Counted from the stretch's first letter, positions 45,931 to 55,190 are shown. The stretch is 64,000 bases of DNA from Roseovarius aestuarii (GCF_019966515.1 NZ_JAIMIB010000001.1:186001-250000); one strand, 5' to 3'. Program-made: numbers and translations. The notes: generated by a model not told the origin, from the sequence alone.

Positions 45931-47424
45931 TTGGCCGACGGTAACGCATTGCAGAATGTCAGCGCTGACATACAGTCGCCGCTTCTCGATTCCGAACTGG
46001 CGATGAATATCCTGAATTCAATGGAACAGGGTGTTCTGGTGTGGTCGGCTGATGAGCGCTGCATCATGCATAATGATCGCGTATTTGCGGTCATGGAAAT
46101 CGGCAGGGATGAGCTTTATCCGGGGCGTCGGCGCCGGAATTTTCTGAAAGCCGCCGTCGCGCGGGGCGAGCTTTCGCAGGAACGCGTGGATCAGGTCGAA
46201 GCGCATTTTGCCTCCGGCGCGCCGTTTGAATTCGACCGCACCCTGCCCTCGGGTCGTGTTGTTGCGACCAACGCGCGGCCGCTACCCGATGGCGGACACG
46301 TGGTGACGTTCACCGATGTCAGTCAGTCCCGCCGGGCCGCCGCCGACCTGGCCGAGGCCAAGCAACGCGCGGAAACCGCTGAAACACAGGCGCTGAACGC
46401 CCTGCAGGAAACTCAGGCGCGCCAGGAGGAGGCCACGCTTCTCGCGGAGTTGGATGAATGGCTTCAGTGCTGCAAGAGTCTCGAAGAACTCTTTGAAATC
46501 GTTGTCACATTCATCTCAAAACTACTCCCTGGATCCATCGGTGAACTGTATCTCTATTCCAATTCCCGCGACGTGCTGGATGGTGTCTGCGATTGGGGCA
46601 CCTCGGGGCTTCACGACCATATCGCGCCCGACAGTTGTTGGGCGCTGCGGCGGGGTCGCCATTATCGTTATGACATGCAGCGCATTGCCTTCTCATGTCA
46701 TCATGTGAAGGAACAAGCTGGTGGGTCGGACGCACGGGACTATCTGTGCATTCCCATCGTGGCCCATGGCGATACGGTCGGCCTGCTGCATGTCAGATTC
46801 GATCAGGCCGCCGACCGGAAATCCATGAATGACGCGCAGCATTTCGCAGTTCAATGCGGCGAACATATCAGCCTCGCCATCGCCAATGTGCGCTTGCGGG
46901 ACGAGTTGCACGATCAATCCACCCGTGACCCGCTGACCGGGCTCTATAATCGCCGATACTTCCTCGAAGCGTTGCGGACCGAGCTTGCAATGGCTCAGCG
47001 CAAGGATAGCACCTTTGCTCTCCTTTCCTTTGATGCTGACCGCTTCAAGGCGTTCAACGACAATCACGGGCATGACGCCGGCGACATGGTCCTGCGGGCC
47101 ATCGCCGAGTGCATGTATGACAAGTTCGGCGAGGGGCAGGTTCCCTGTCGGTTCGGGGGTGAGGAGTTTACGGTTCTGCTGCCCGGCGCCACCTTGTCGG
47201 AAGCCACCCAGGCCGGCGAGGCGCTGCGGGCCGCCGTGGAAGACATTCAGGTGCGCTATGGGTCAGGTGCCCTGCCGCGCGTGACGATATCGGTCGGGGT
47301 TGCCGCCTTCCCCGATCATGGCCCGTTGCCGCAGGATCTGTTGAGCGCGGCGGACGAAGCACTTTACCGGTCAAAGGACGATGGCAGGAACTGCGTTACC
47401 GTCGCCACCTCGCGGCACGCGTAG
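45931..47424 (+). CDS. Diguanylate cyclase with PAS and GAF domains
   Basis: A 497-residue cytoplasmic protein: an N-terminal PAS-like domain (about 25-140; MEQGVLVWSADERCIMHNDR), a short coiled coil (145-185), a GAF-like domain (185-320), and GGDEF (330-495) with FGGEEF. The active-site signature is intact, so c-di-GMP synthesis is expected. The inhibitory RxxD motif five residues before GGEEF is absent (GEGQ). TTG 45931 with GGGG seven bases upstream was taken as start; ATG 46003 is an alternative that would trim 24 residues. It converges on nadE, two bases apart. Confidence 0.88.
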   Translation: MADGNALQNVSADIQSPLLDSELAMNILNSMEQGVLVWSADERCIMHNDRVFAVMEIGRDELYPGRRRRNFLKAAVARGELSQERVDQVEAHFASGAPFEFDRTLPSGRVVATNARPLPDGGHVVTFTDVSQSRRAAADLAEAKQRAETAETQALNALQETQARQEEATLLAELDEWLQCCKSLEELFEIVVTFISKLLPGSIGELYLYSNSRDVLDGVCDWGTSGLHDHIAPDSCWALRRGRHYRYDMQRIAFSCHHVKEQAGGSDARDYLCIPIVAHGDTVGLLHVRFDQAADRKSMNDAQHFAVQCGEHISLAIANVRLRDELHDQSTRDPLTGLYNRRYFLEALRTELAMAQRKDSTFALLSFDADRFKAFNDNHGHDAGDMVLRAIAECMYDKFGEGQVPCRFGGEEFTVLLPGATLSEATQAGEALRAAVEDIQVRYGSGALPRVTISVGVAAFPDHGPLPQDLLSAADEALYRSKDDGRNCVTVATSRHA

Positions 47425-47426
47425 CT

Positions 47427-49085
47427 TCAGCTTTCATCCCGAAACCGGTTCACGATCGGATAACGACGATCCAGCCAGAACGCCCGCTTGCTCAACCGCG
47501 TGCCCGGCGCCGACTGGAAGCGCTTGTATTCGCTGATATAAAGCAGATGTTCAACCTTTTTCGCATCAGCCCGGTCATATCCTGCCGTCACGCAATCGGC
47601 GATCGAGCCATCCTGATCCACCAGAATTTCCAGAATGCCATCGAGCACCGGGTAATCGGGTAGTGAATCACTGTCTTTCTGATCTTCTCGCAACTCGGCC
47701 GAGGGTGGTTTCTCGATCACGTTGGGCGGGATCACCTCGCCTTCAGGGCCCATCATCCAGTCGCGGTGGTTGGCGTTACGCCAGCGGCAGGTGTCAAAAA
47801 CCCGGGTCTTGTACATGTCCTTGATCGGGTTGTAGCCGCCCGCCATGTCCCCATAGATCGTGGCATATCCCACCGCGACCTCGGACTTGTTGCCGGTCGT
47901 CAACAGCATCTCGCCGAACTTGTTGGAAAGCGCCATCAACAACAAACCGCGCAACCGTGACTGGATATTTTCCTCGGTCAGGCCAGGCTCGGTGCCCTCA
48001 AAAAGCGGCGCGAGTGTATTTGTGATCGCGCCCCGCGCCTCGGAAATCGGCACGAAATCATAACGACAGCCAAGGTTTTCTGCGACCTCCCGGGCATCGT
48101 CCAGCGAGGATTGGCTGGTATATTCCGACGGCAGCATCACGCAGCGCACATTTTCCGGACCCAGGGCATCAACAGCAATCGTCGCAACAATGGCCGAGTC
48201 GATACCGCCCGACAGCCCCAGCAGCACCTGTCTGAACCCGGTCTTGCGCATGTAGTCACGCAGGGCCAGAACCATGGCGTTATAATCCTGCTCATAGGCA
48301 TCCGGCAGATGCGCCAACTCGCCCGGCACGGCACGCCAGCCAGGCCCATCGCGCACCAGGTCGAGATGGGCGATCGCCTCTTCAAAGACCGGCATTTGCA
48401 GGGCAAGTTCGCCACCCGGGTTCAAGACAAAGGTCCCCCCGTCGAATACCTGGTCATCCTGTCCGCCCACGAGGTTCAGGTAAATCAGCGGTAACCCGGT
48501 TTCGACCACACGGGCCACCATCAGGTTCTGCCGGACCTCCATCTTGTTGCGATAATAGGGCGAACCGTTGGGCACCAACAGGAACTCGGCACCGGTTTCG
48601 GCCAGGGTCTCGGACACATCCTCGTGCCAGCTATCCTCGCAGATCGGGCTGCCCACGCGCACGTCGTCAACCACGTAAGGCCCACCCACGTCGGCGGCAT
48701 CATAGATGCGCACCTCGTCAAAGACGGTTTCATTGGGCAGATGGTGTTTCAGCACCCGCGCCGAAGTACGTCCATTTTTCAAGATGTAATAGCCGTTGTA
48801 TAGCCCTGCCCCCTCAAGCGCCGGACCACCAATCGCCAGGGCAGGACCGTCAGCGCAGTCTTTTGCCAACTCTTCCAGTTTGGCGATGGCAGCCTGATGA
48901 AAGGCCGGTTTCATCACCAGATCTTGCGTATTATAGCCGGTGATGAACATCTCAGGCAGCGCCACCAGATTGGCACCCGCCTGCCGGCCCGCCTCCCACG
49001 CCCTGCGCGCCAGCGCGGCATTGCCTTCCAAATCGCCCACCGTGGGGTTCATCTGCGCCAGTGTCAGGCGAAACCTGTCGGCCAT
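47427..49085 (-). CDS. nadE: Glutamine-dependent NAD+ synthetase
   Basis: A 552-residue two-domain enzyme. The N-terminal nitrilase-type glutaminase (1-250) has LPEMFITGYNT (Glu), LPNETVFDE (Lys region) and the nucleophile Cys in SPICEDSWHED. The C-terminal NAD synthase has the PP-loop LLGLSGGIDSAIVATIAVDA, and LTTGNKSEVAVGYATIYGDM. It amidates nicotinic acid adenine dinucleotide with ammonia from glutamine. ATG 49085 with GAGG eight bases upstream fits the family start (MADRFRLTLAQMNPTVGD). Confidence 0.96.
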   Translation of the reverse strand: MADRFRLTLAQMNPTVGDLEGNAALARRAWEAGRQAGANLVALPEMFITGYNTQDLVMKPAFHQAAIAKLEELAKDCADGPALAIGGPALEGAGLYNGYYILKNGRTSARVLKHHLPNETVFDEVRIYDAADVGGPYVVDDVRVGSPICEDSWHEDVSETLAETGAEFLLVPNGSPYYRNKMEVRQNLMVARVVETGLPLIYLNLVGGQDDQVFDGGTFVLNPGGELALQMPVFEEAIAHLDLVRDGPGWRAVPGELAHLPDAYEQDYNAMVLALRDYMRKTGFRQVLLGLSGGIDSAIVATIAVDALGPENVRCVMLPSEYTSQSSLDDAREVAENLGCRYDFVPISEARGAITNTLAPLFEGTEPGLTEENIQSRLRGLLLMALSNKFGEMLLTTGNKSEVAVGYATIYGDMAGGYNPIKDMYKTRVFDTCRWRNANHRDWMMGPEGEVIPPNVIEKPPSAELREDQKDSDSLPDYPVLDGILEILVDQDGSIADCVTAGYDRADAKKVEHLLYISEYKRFQSAPGTRLSKRAFWLDRRYPIVNRFRDES

Positions 49086-49239
49086 GTGCCAAGCCTCATG
49101 ATTGAATTCTCTGCAAGATTTAACAGATCGGGTAGCAAGGGAAAGCCGATTTGCCCGAAAGCCGTTGTCAGCCTGCGGCGGGTCCACTAGATTTCCCCCA
49201 CTCGCACAGTACTGGCGGGATGGGGTATTCGGGGCAGAG

Positions 49240-50658
49240 ATGAAGTTTTCACTGACAACCACTGTTTTTATTGGCGCCGCATTGGTCGGGGCCACCACAC
49301 TCAACGCGCAGGACGGCGAGGTGCGCACCAAGCAATATGACGATGGTGGCATCTACGAGGGCACGTTCAAGAACGGCCTTCAGCACGGGACCGGCACCTA
49401 CACCCTGCCGAATGGCTATGAGTATTCCGGCGACTGGGTTGAAGGCGAGATTAAGGGGAAGGGCACGGCGCGCTTTCCCAACGGGTCGGTCTACGAGGGT
49501 GAATTTTCCAAGGGCAAGCCTCATGGGATCGGGATCATCGTATTCAGCGACGGCGGCACCTACGAGGGTCAATGGGAAGACGGCAAGATTACCGGTCAGG
49601 GTGTCGCACTTTATGCCAATGGTGTGCGCTACGAGGGTGGTTTTCGTAACGCCATGCATCACGGGCGCGGCGTCATGACCAGCCCCGGCGGCTATATCTA
49701 TGACGGAGATTGGGTGAACGCGGTCAAGGACGGCAAGGGCAAGATCACTTATCCCGACGGTTCCGTCTATGAAGGAGATGTGGCCCGCGGCGCGCGCGAA
49801 GGCCAAGGCAAGGTGACCATGTCCGACGGTATGGTCTACGAGGGCAGTTGGAAAAACGGCCAGATCAACGGCATCGGCAAGCTCACACAGCCCAATGGCG
49901 ATGTCTACGAAGGAACGCTTGTGGCCGGACGGCGCGAAGGTCAGGGTCGGGTAACCTATGCTAATGGCGATACCTACGAGGGCGAGTTTCTGGACGATCT
50001 GCGCGATGGCCTGGGAACCTATAAAGGCTCAGACGGTTACATCTATGAAGGCTCATGGGTGGCAGGAACCATCTCTGGTCAGGGGAAGATCGTTTACCGC
50101 GACGGATCGGTCTACGTGGGCGATTTTCGCGATGGTCTGGCGCATGGCAATGGCAAGATCACTTATGCTGACGGCTCAACCTACGAAGGAAGCTGGGTCG
50201 ACGGCGTAATTGAGGGCAAAGGCCGCAACACCTTTCCCAACGGGCTGATCTATGAAGGTGAATTCAAGAATGCCAAGAATCATGGGCAGGGCGTCATGAC
50301 ATATGCCGACGGCTATCGCTACGAAGGGGAATGGGCCGACGGCAAGCGTCACGGCGAGGGTGTCGCCACGTATGTGGACGGTACTGTTTACGAGGGACAG
50401 TTTCAGGAAAACAAGCGCCACGGTCAGGGTGCGATCACCATGCCGGACGGGTTCAAATACGAAGGCGAATGGCAGAATGGCGAGATCAGCGGGCACGGCA
50501 TCGCGACCTATCTCAATGGCGACGTCTATGAGGGCATGTTCAAACGCGGCAAACGTCAGGGGCAAGGCACCATGCGCTATGCCACCGGCGACGAAACCAG
50601 CGGCGAGTGGCAGGATGGCGCCTTGACCGAAGAGGGCGGATCGGAGACGACCGAATAG
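49240..50658 (+). CDS. Secreted MORN-repeat protein (18 repeats)
   Basis: A 472-residue protein with a Sec signal (KFSLTTTVFIGAALVGATTL, then NAQ). Residues 39-452 are exactly 18 MORN units of 23 residues, each of the form YEGxWxxGxxxGxGxxxxxDGxx, followed by a 20-residue tail (SGEWQDGALTEEGG). MORN units form a beta-sheet strip and often bind lipids or proteins. Its likely location is the periplasm or outside. GGGGCAGAG before ATG 49240 supports the start; the frame upstream overlaps the nadE promoter. Divergent from nadE. Confidence 0.9.
   Translation: MKFSLTTTVFIGAALVGATTLNAQDGEVRTKQYDDGGIYEGTFKNGLQHGTGTYTLPNGYEYSGDWVEGEIKGKGTARFPNGSVYEGEFSKGKPHGIGIIVFSDGGTYEGQWEDGKITGQGVALYANGVRYEGGFRNAMHHGRGVMTSPGGYIYDGDWVNAVKDGKGKITYPDGSVYEGDVARGAREGQGKVTMSDGMVYEGSWKNGQINGIGKLTQPNGDVYEGTLVAGRREGQGRVTYANGDTYEGEFLDDLRDGLGTYKGSDGYIYEGSWVAGTISGQGKIVYRDGSVYVGDFRDGLAHGNGKITYADGSTYEGSWVDGVIEGKGRNTFPNGLIYEGEFKNAKNHGQGVMTYADGYRYEGEWADGKRHGEGVATYVDGTVYEGQFQENKRHGQGAITMPDGFKYEGEWQNGEISGHGIATYLNGDVYEGMFKRGKRQGQGTMRYATGDETSGEWQDGALTEEGGSETTE
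49354..50595 (+). repeat. 18 tandem 69-bp MORN coding repeats
   Basis: The coding repeat has a strict 69-base period with no insertion or deletion across all 18 units. Units differ at many positions (conserved tac/tat-gaa/gag-ggc core), so the array is old rather than freshly amplified. Confidence 0.85.
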
Positions 50659-50724
50659 CCTGAGTTTCCGGAGTTTTGAAAGACACCGCAGCGCCGGGTT
50701 TCATCAGAAAAAGAGGTGGGGGTG

Positions 50725-51390
50725 CTACCACCTAACCTGCTTGCCCGCCCAATCAAAAAACAACCCGTTATCCTGCATCTCCAGCCCGTCAATCACGGTC
50801 AGCAGGTTTTGCACCGCCTCCTCGGGTGGAACAGTCTTGTGCCGGCCAGCGTATTTCGCGGTGAAATCGGTCGCCACCGTGCCCGGATGCAGGCAGACAC
50901 AGATCAGATCCTTGTGCGTGCGCTCCAGTTCGATCGCTGCTGTGTGGATCATCTGATTAAGCGCGGCCTTGGCGGTCCGATAGGAATACCAGCCGCCCAA
51001 CCGGTTATCCCCGATGGATCCCACCCGCGCCGACAAAGCGGCAAAAACCGCCCTGCCCTTGCGCGGCAAAAGACGAACGCCATGTTTAAGCACCAGCGAT
51101 GGCCCGATGCAGTTGACCGCGAACTGATCTGCCATGGATCGCGCACTGACCGCCTGCAAGGTCTTTTCCGGCTCTGCCCCTGCGATCTCCAACGCGCCCG
51201 ACGCCACGAAAATCAGATCAAACGGTCCTTCAAGCCGACCAAGCGCGGCTTCGACCGAGGCTTCATCCGTCACGTCCAGCCTGTCACCCGACCGTGACAG
51301 CGGCGTCACCGCCACGCCGCGCGCGTCCAGTGACGCGGCGATGGCCGACCCGATTCCGCCCGATGCACCGATGATCAATGCTTCTTTCAC
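50725..51390 (-). CDS. Short-chain dehydrogenase/reductase family protein
   Basis: A 221-residue Rossmann-fold oxidoreductase. The nucleotide-binding motif is LIIGASGGIGSAIAASL, the catalytic Ser is in ALSARVGSI, and the active pair is YSYRTAK (YxxxK). The C-sniffer/CsgA-like length and HPGTVATDF are typical. The substrate is unknown. It is divergent from the leucine leader region. Confidence 0.85.
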   Translation of the reverse strand: MKEALIIGASGGIGSAIAASLDARGVAVTPLSRSGDRLDVTDEASVEAALGRLEGPFDLIFVASGALEIAGAEPEKTLQAVSARSMADQFAVNCIGPSLVLKHGVRLLPRKGRAVFAALSARVGSIGDNRLGGWYSYRTAKAALNQMIHTAAIELERTHKDLICVCLHPGTVATDFTAKYAGRHKTVPPEEAVQNLLTVIDGLEMQDNGLFFDWAGKQVRW

Positions 51391-51463
51391 ATCCCAGACC
51401 TAGAACAGTTGCGTCATGGATCAATGCAAAACGGTCTTTCATTTCGCTGCAAGCGGGCTTATC

Positions 51464-51562
51464 ATGTCTGCCATGATGACCAAAGGGCATATCACCACCA
51501 CCGCCGCTCGCCGCATTTCCGGCGCGCTTGGTGCTGCCCTACTACTCCTGAGCCGCCTCTGA
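51464..51562 (+). CDS. leuL: Leucine leader peptide of the cupin-leuA transcript
   Basis: A 32-codon frame (28 if ATG 51476 is used) ending GALGAALLLLSRL-stop. Four consecutive leucine codons (CTA CTA CTC CTG, 51539-51550) plus a fifth just before the stop are the hallmark of a leucine attenuator. The peptide itself needs no function; ribosome stalling at the Leu codons when leucyl-tRNA is low would alter the RNA fold downstream. leuA is 445 bases downstream, with a cupin gene in between. The frame is too short for usual gene calling. Confidence 0.75.
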   Translation: MSAMMTKGHITTTAARRISGALGAALLLLSRL

Positions 51563-51609
51563 GCGTGCCATCCCGGCGCGACCGCTCAGAGGATGTGCCA
51601 TTTCGCGCC
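51556..51609 (+). promoter_or_regulatory. Attenuator hairpins of the leucine leader
   Basis: A perfect 10-bp stem CCTCTGAGCG (51556-51565)/CGCTCAGAGG (51583-51592) covers the leader stop codon. It competes with GGCGCG (51575-51580)/CGCGCC (51604-51609). GAGCG can also pair with CGCTC at 51614-51618. Mutually exclusive stems are what attenuation needs. No U-run follows, so the end effect may be Rho-dependent or on cupin translation rather than classical termination. Confidence 0.6.
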
Positions 51610-51634
51610 TTAACGCTCGCTTAGGAAAATCAAC

Positions 51635-51991
51635 ATGCAGAAAATCAATATCGCAGAGAAGCTCGCGCTTTTTGGCACCCATTGGGACCCCAAAGTGGTG
51701 GCCAGCTACAACGATAACGACGTGATGGTCGTCAAGTTTCAGGGCGAATTCCCCTTCCACAAGCATGACACCACCGATGACTTCTTTCTGGTGATCGACG
51801 GCGCAGTCACGATGGATTATGAGGGCGCCGAAAGCGTGAGTTTCGGCCCCGGTGAACTGGTCGTTGTACCGCAAGGGGTCGTACACAGACCCCGCGCAGA
51901 ACGTGAGGCCAAGGTGCTGCTAATCGAACCCAAAGGCGAACCCAATTCCGGTGACAGCGACCGACCCGCTGCCGCCAAGGACCATATCTGA
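51635..51991 (+). CDS. Small cupin-domain protein
   Basis: A 118-residue single-domain cupin. FHKHDTTDDFFLVIDG supplies the HxH...E-like metal motif 1, and FGPGELVVVPQGVVHRPRAE is motif 2 with the fourth ligand His. Substrate unknown. AGGAAAA upstream of ATG 51635. It lies between the leucine leader and leuA (15 bases before leuA), so it should be co-transcribed and under leucine control. Confidence 0.85.
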   Translation: MQKINIAEKLALFGTHWDPKVVASYNDNDVMVVKFQGEFPFHKHDTTDDFFLVIDGAVTMDYEGAESVSFGPGELVVVPQGVVHRPRAEREAKVLLIEPKGEPNSGDSDRPAAAKDHI

Positions 51992-52006
51992 ACAGGAACA
52001 GACGAC

Positions 52007-53572
52007 ATGAGCACTGATAGCAAAGACCGGGTGGTGATCTTCGACACCACATTGCGTGACGGCGAACAATCCCCCGGCGCAACCATGACCCATGACGAGA
52101 AGCTGGAAATCGCCGGACTGCTGGACGAGATGGGCGTTGATATCATCGAGGCCGGTTTTCCGATCGCGTCCGAGGGCGATTTCAATGCCGTGAGCGAGAT
52201 CGCCAAGAACACAAAAAATGCTGTAATTTGCGGCCTTTCGCGGGCGAACCTCAAGGATATTGACCGTTGTTGGGAAGCGGTGCAACATGCCGCCCGTCCG
52301 CGCATCCACACCTTCATCGGCACCTCGCCCCTGCACCGCGCCATCCCGAACCTGACCCAGGATGAAATGGCCGACCGCATCCATGACACGGTGACACACG
52401 CCCGTAACTATTGCGACAACGTGCAATGGTCGCCGATGGATGCCACCCGGACCGAGTGGGATTACCTCTGCCGGGTGGTCGAGATCGCGATCAAGGCAGG
52501 TGCCGCCACAATCAACATTCCCGACACGGTGGGCTATACGGCCCCCGTCGAATCCGCTGATCTGATCCGCCGCCTGATTGCCGAGGTTCCCGGCGCGGAC
52601 GAGGTGGTGTTTGCCACCCATTGTCACAATGATCTGGGCATGGCGACGGCCAACTCCCTTGCTGCCGTGGCTGGCGGCGCGCGGCAGATCGAATGCACAA
52701 TCAACGGGCTGGGTGAACGCGCGGGTAATACCGCGCTGGAAGAGGTGGTGATGGCTATGAAGGTCCGCAGCGACATCATGCCGTATCACACCGGTATCGA
52801 CACTACCAAAATCATGCATCTCAGCCGCCGCGTCTCGACCGTCAGTGGCTTTCAGGTCCAGCCGAACAAGGCCATTGTCGGCAAGAACGCCTTCGCGCAT
52901 GAATCTGGCATCCATCAGGACGGCATGCTGAAAAACGCCGAGACGTTCGAGATCATGCGCCCTGAGGATGTTGGCCTGAGCGAAACCAATATCGTCATGG
53001 GCAAACATTCCGGCCGTGCAGCGCTGCGCTCGAAACTGAAAGATCTGGGATATGAACTGGCGGATAATCAGCTGAACGACGTCTTCGTGCGTTTCAAGGA
53101 ACTGGCAGATCGCAAGAAGGAGGTTTTTGACGAAGACCTCGTGGCTTTGGTCAGCGTCGGGGAAGATGCCGCCAACGACCGGCTTGTCATTAAGTCCCTG
53201 CGCGTTAGCTGCGGCACCGGCGGCCCGGCCGATGCCGATTTGGTGATGGCAATCGACGGTATCGAGAAAGTCGCGAAACAATCCGGCGACGGCCCGGTCG
53301 ACGCCACGTTCAAAGCGGTACGTGAGCTGCATCCGAACAGTGCGCGCCTGTCGCTTTACCAGGTGCACGCCGTGACCGAAGGCACGGATGCCCAGGCCAC
53401 AGTCTCGGTGCGGCTTGAAGAGGACGGCAACATCGCCACCGGCCAATCCGCCGATACCGACACGGTGGTGGCCTCGGCCAAGGCCTATGTGAATGCGCTC
53501 AACCGCCTGCTGGTACGTCGCGGCAAGACAGGTCAGGACGAGAAGGAAATCAGCTACAAGGACGTGTCCTGA
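52007..53572 (+). CDS. leuA: 2-isopropylmalate synthase
   Basis: A 521-residue enzyme of the HMGL family. FDTTLRDGEQSPGATMTHDE (metal Asp and catalytic residues), FVGTSPLH-like FIGTSPLHRAI, and THCHNDLGMATANSLAAV (metal HxH) define the TIM barrel (1-280). The C-terminal LeuA dimer domain (about 390-500) gives leucine feedback inhibition. It condenses acetyl-CoA with 2-oxoisovalerate in leucine synthesis. Expression is probably set by the leader at 51464-51609 through the shared transcript with the cupin gene. Confidence 0.96.
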   Translation: MSTDSKDRVVIFDTTLRDGEQSPGATMTHDEKLEIAGLLDEMGVDIIEAGFPIASEGDFNAVSEIAKNTKNAVICGLSRANLKDIDRCWEAVQHAARPRIHTFIGTSPLHRAIPNLTQDEMADRIHDTVTHARNYCDNVQWSPMDATRTEWDYLCRVVEIAIKAGAATINIPDTVGYTAPVESADLIRRLIAEVPGADEVVFATHCHNDLGMATANSLAAVAGGARQIECTINGLGERAGNTALEEVVMAMKVRSDIMPYHTGIDTTKIMHLSRRVSTVSGFQVQPNKAIVGKNAFAHESGIHQDGMLKNAETFEIMRPEDVGLSETNIVMGKHSGRAALRSKLKDLGYELADNQLNDVFVRFKELADRKKEVFDEDLVALVSVGEDAANDRLVIKSLRVSCGTGGPADADLVMAIDGIEKVAKQSGDGPVDATFKAVRELHPNSARLSLYQVHAVTEGTDAQATVSVRLEEDGNIATGQSADTDTVVASAKAYVNALNRLLVRRGKTGQDEKEISYKDVS

Positions 53573-53670
53573 ACAGGCCTGAACAGCATGTACCGCGGCT
53601 CTAAGCCGAGGACAGGTACCGAGGGCTGTGGAAAAGAAAAGGGGCGGCGGGCACGAAATCGGAAATGATT

Positions 53671-54519
53671 TCAGCCTGCCCCCCAATCAAACGCATCTCC
53701 TTTAACGCGTACCCGGCCAATTGAAGGCAAGGCGAAATGGCTGCCCAACACGGCGCACTGCCGTTCGGATGCGTTCTCCAGCAAGGCGCGGCGCGACTGC
53801 ACGGCGTGCACTGCGTCGGCGTCATACTTGAAATGCCAATCGGGATGCCGACACTGTACCGTGGAATGCAGTGCGTCACCGGTGATTACCGCCTCGCGCC
53901 CACTGCTTCGGATCAGAACCGAGACATGACCCGGCGTATGGCCCGGCGTCGGGATCAGCGTCAGGTGATCACCCAGCATGTGCCCCGCGCTCACCAGGTC
54001 CGCCTGCCCCGCCGCGATCACCGGCAAAACGCTTTCGGTATACATCATGCCCTCGTGGTCGCGATACACCTCCTCATCAGCAGCGGGCATCAGGTAACGC
54101 GCCTTGGGGAAGGTCGGTACCCAATGCCCATTCTCCAGCCGTGTATTCCACCCGACATGATCGGTGTGCAGATGGGTGCAGAGCACGTAATCCACATCCT
54201 CGGGCCCTACCCCCGCTGCCGTAAGTGCCGCCATGAAGCGCCCATCCGACCGCCTGTGCCAACTTGGCATACCGGGCACGGATTTGTTGTTGCCGACGCA
54301 GCTATCGACCAGAATGACATGGGTGGGTGTCTTCAACAGAAACCCCTGTATCGGCAGGATCAGCCGGCCCGTCTCTGGACACAATCCGCCGGGAACACAC
54401 GCTTCGACGATTGCCCGCACATCTGACGGTGCATTGGGGTAAAGTTCCTCAGGCGTCAGAAACGGGGCATGAATTTCGAGGATTCTCCAGATTTCAACGT
54501 CACCGATACGGCAAAGCAT
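53671..54519 (-). CDS. Metallo-beta-lactamase-fold hydrolase
   Basis: A 282-residue cytoplasmic protein. The metal site is CTHLHTDHVGWNTRLENGHW, with GHTPGHVSV and TGDALHSTVQ supplying further ligands; the closing His is in LGSHFALPS. The WNTR segment after the HxHxDH motif is typical of the AHL-lactonase/alkylsulfatase-like group with unknown substrates. ATG 54519 was chosen; the frame is open 17 codons further. It converges on leuA. Confidence 0.85.
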   Translation of the reverse strand: MLCRIGDVEIWRILEIHAPFLTPEELYPNAPSDVRAIVEACVPGGLCPETGRLILPIQGFLLKTPTHVILVDSCVGNNKSVPGMPSWHRRSDGRFMAALTAAGVGPEDVDYVLCTHLHTDHVGWNTRLENGHWVPTFPKARYLMPAADEEVYRDHEGMMYTESVLPVIAAGQADLVSAGHMLGDHLTLIPTPGHTPGHVSVLIRSSGREAVITGDALHSTVQCRHPDWHFKYDADAVHAVQSRRALLENASERQCAVLGSHFALPSIGRVRVKGDAFDWGAG

Positions 54520-54731
54520 CCTGTCGGTTTCCTTTCTGCAGAAAAGACCAGAGCTACAAATCGTATTCACAGCGTTACCGTGCCCGCAGCGTCAGCCGCT
54601 ATCAACCCCAATACTTCCCGTGAAAAATCTGGCGCTGCTTCCCTGATCACCATCAAGAGATTGTCCGTTGCAGACAACGCCCGTTCTGCAATCGGCAGCA
54701 CTAACGGCATTTTCTGGTCAGGTCGCGCCAG

Positions 54732-55190
54732 TTATGCTTCCTGGGTTTGCCTGCACCCTACCGGGCCCAATACGTCGATCAGCGGCGCGTTATCGCAGAC
54801 CAATTCCTCCAATGTCACCTGATCCAGTCGCGCATAAAACGCCTCGACCGCATCGGCGAGCGCCGGGCGCAGCTTGCAGGCATCGACCAGCGGGCAGGTA
54901 TTGTCGACATCGGCGAAGCATTCTGCCAGTGTCGCCGAAGATTCCATGATGCGAAACACATCGCCTATCACGATCCGGGGCATGGATCGCCCCAGCCGGA
55001 TACCGCCATTGCGGCCTCGCGATGTTTCGAGAAAACCAAGCTGTGACAACTGGTTGATCACCTGCGCCAGATGGCTTTCAGACGTATTGCAGCGCGCCGC
55101 AATTTCGGCTTTGGTCACCAACCGATCCCGATGCACGCCGCAGAACATCAGCACCCGAATGGCGATGTTTGACCTTTTGGTTATCCGCAT
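54732..55190 (-). CDS. nsrR: Rrf2-family regulator, NsrR-like
   Basis: A 152-residue protein. The winged helix is MRITKRSNIAIRVLMFCGVH followed by TKAEIAARCNTSESHLAQVI and TSRGRNGGIRLGR. Three cysteines in ECFADVDNTCPLVDACKL match the Fe-S cluster ligands of NsrR, the nitric-oxide sensing repressor (spacing C-x7-C-x5-C). Target genes are not evident nearby. ATG 55190 fits the family; an upstream start at 55250 is less likely. It is divergent from the cyclotransferase-like gene. Confidence 0.85.
   Translation of the reverse strand: MRITKRSNIAIRVLMFCGVHRDRLVTKAEIAARCNTSESHLAQVINQLSQLGFLETSRGRNGGIRLGRSMPRIVIGDVFRIMESSATLAECFADVDNTCPLVDACKLRPALADAVEAFYARLDQVTLEELVCDNAPLIDVLGPVGCRQTQEA

Noticed and set aside
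49354..50595. CRISPR-like regular repeats
   Set aside because: The 69-base period is a coding MORN array with diverged units and no spacer/repeat alternation; the same holds for the 126-base TPR array at 57,614-57,991.
51920..53686. 588-residue minus-strand open frame
   Set aside because: It is antisense to leuA over its whole length; leuA has all expected motifs.
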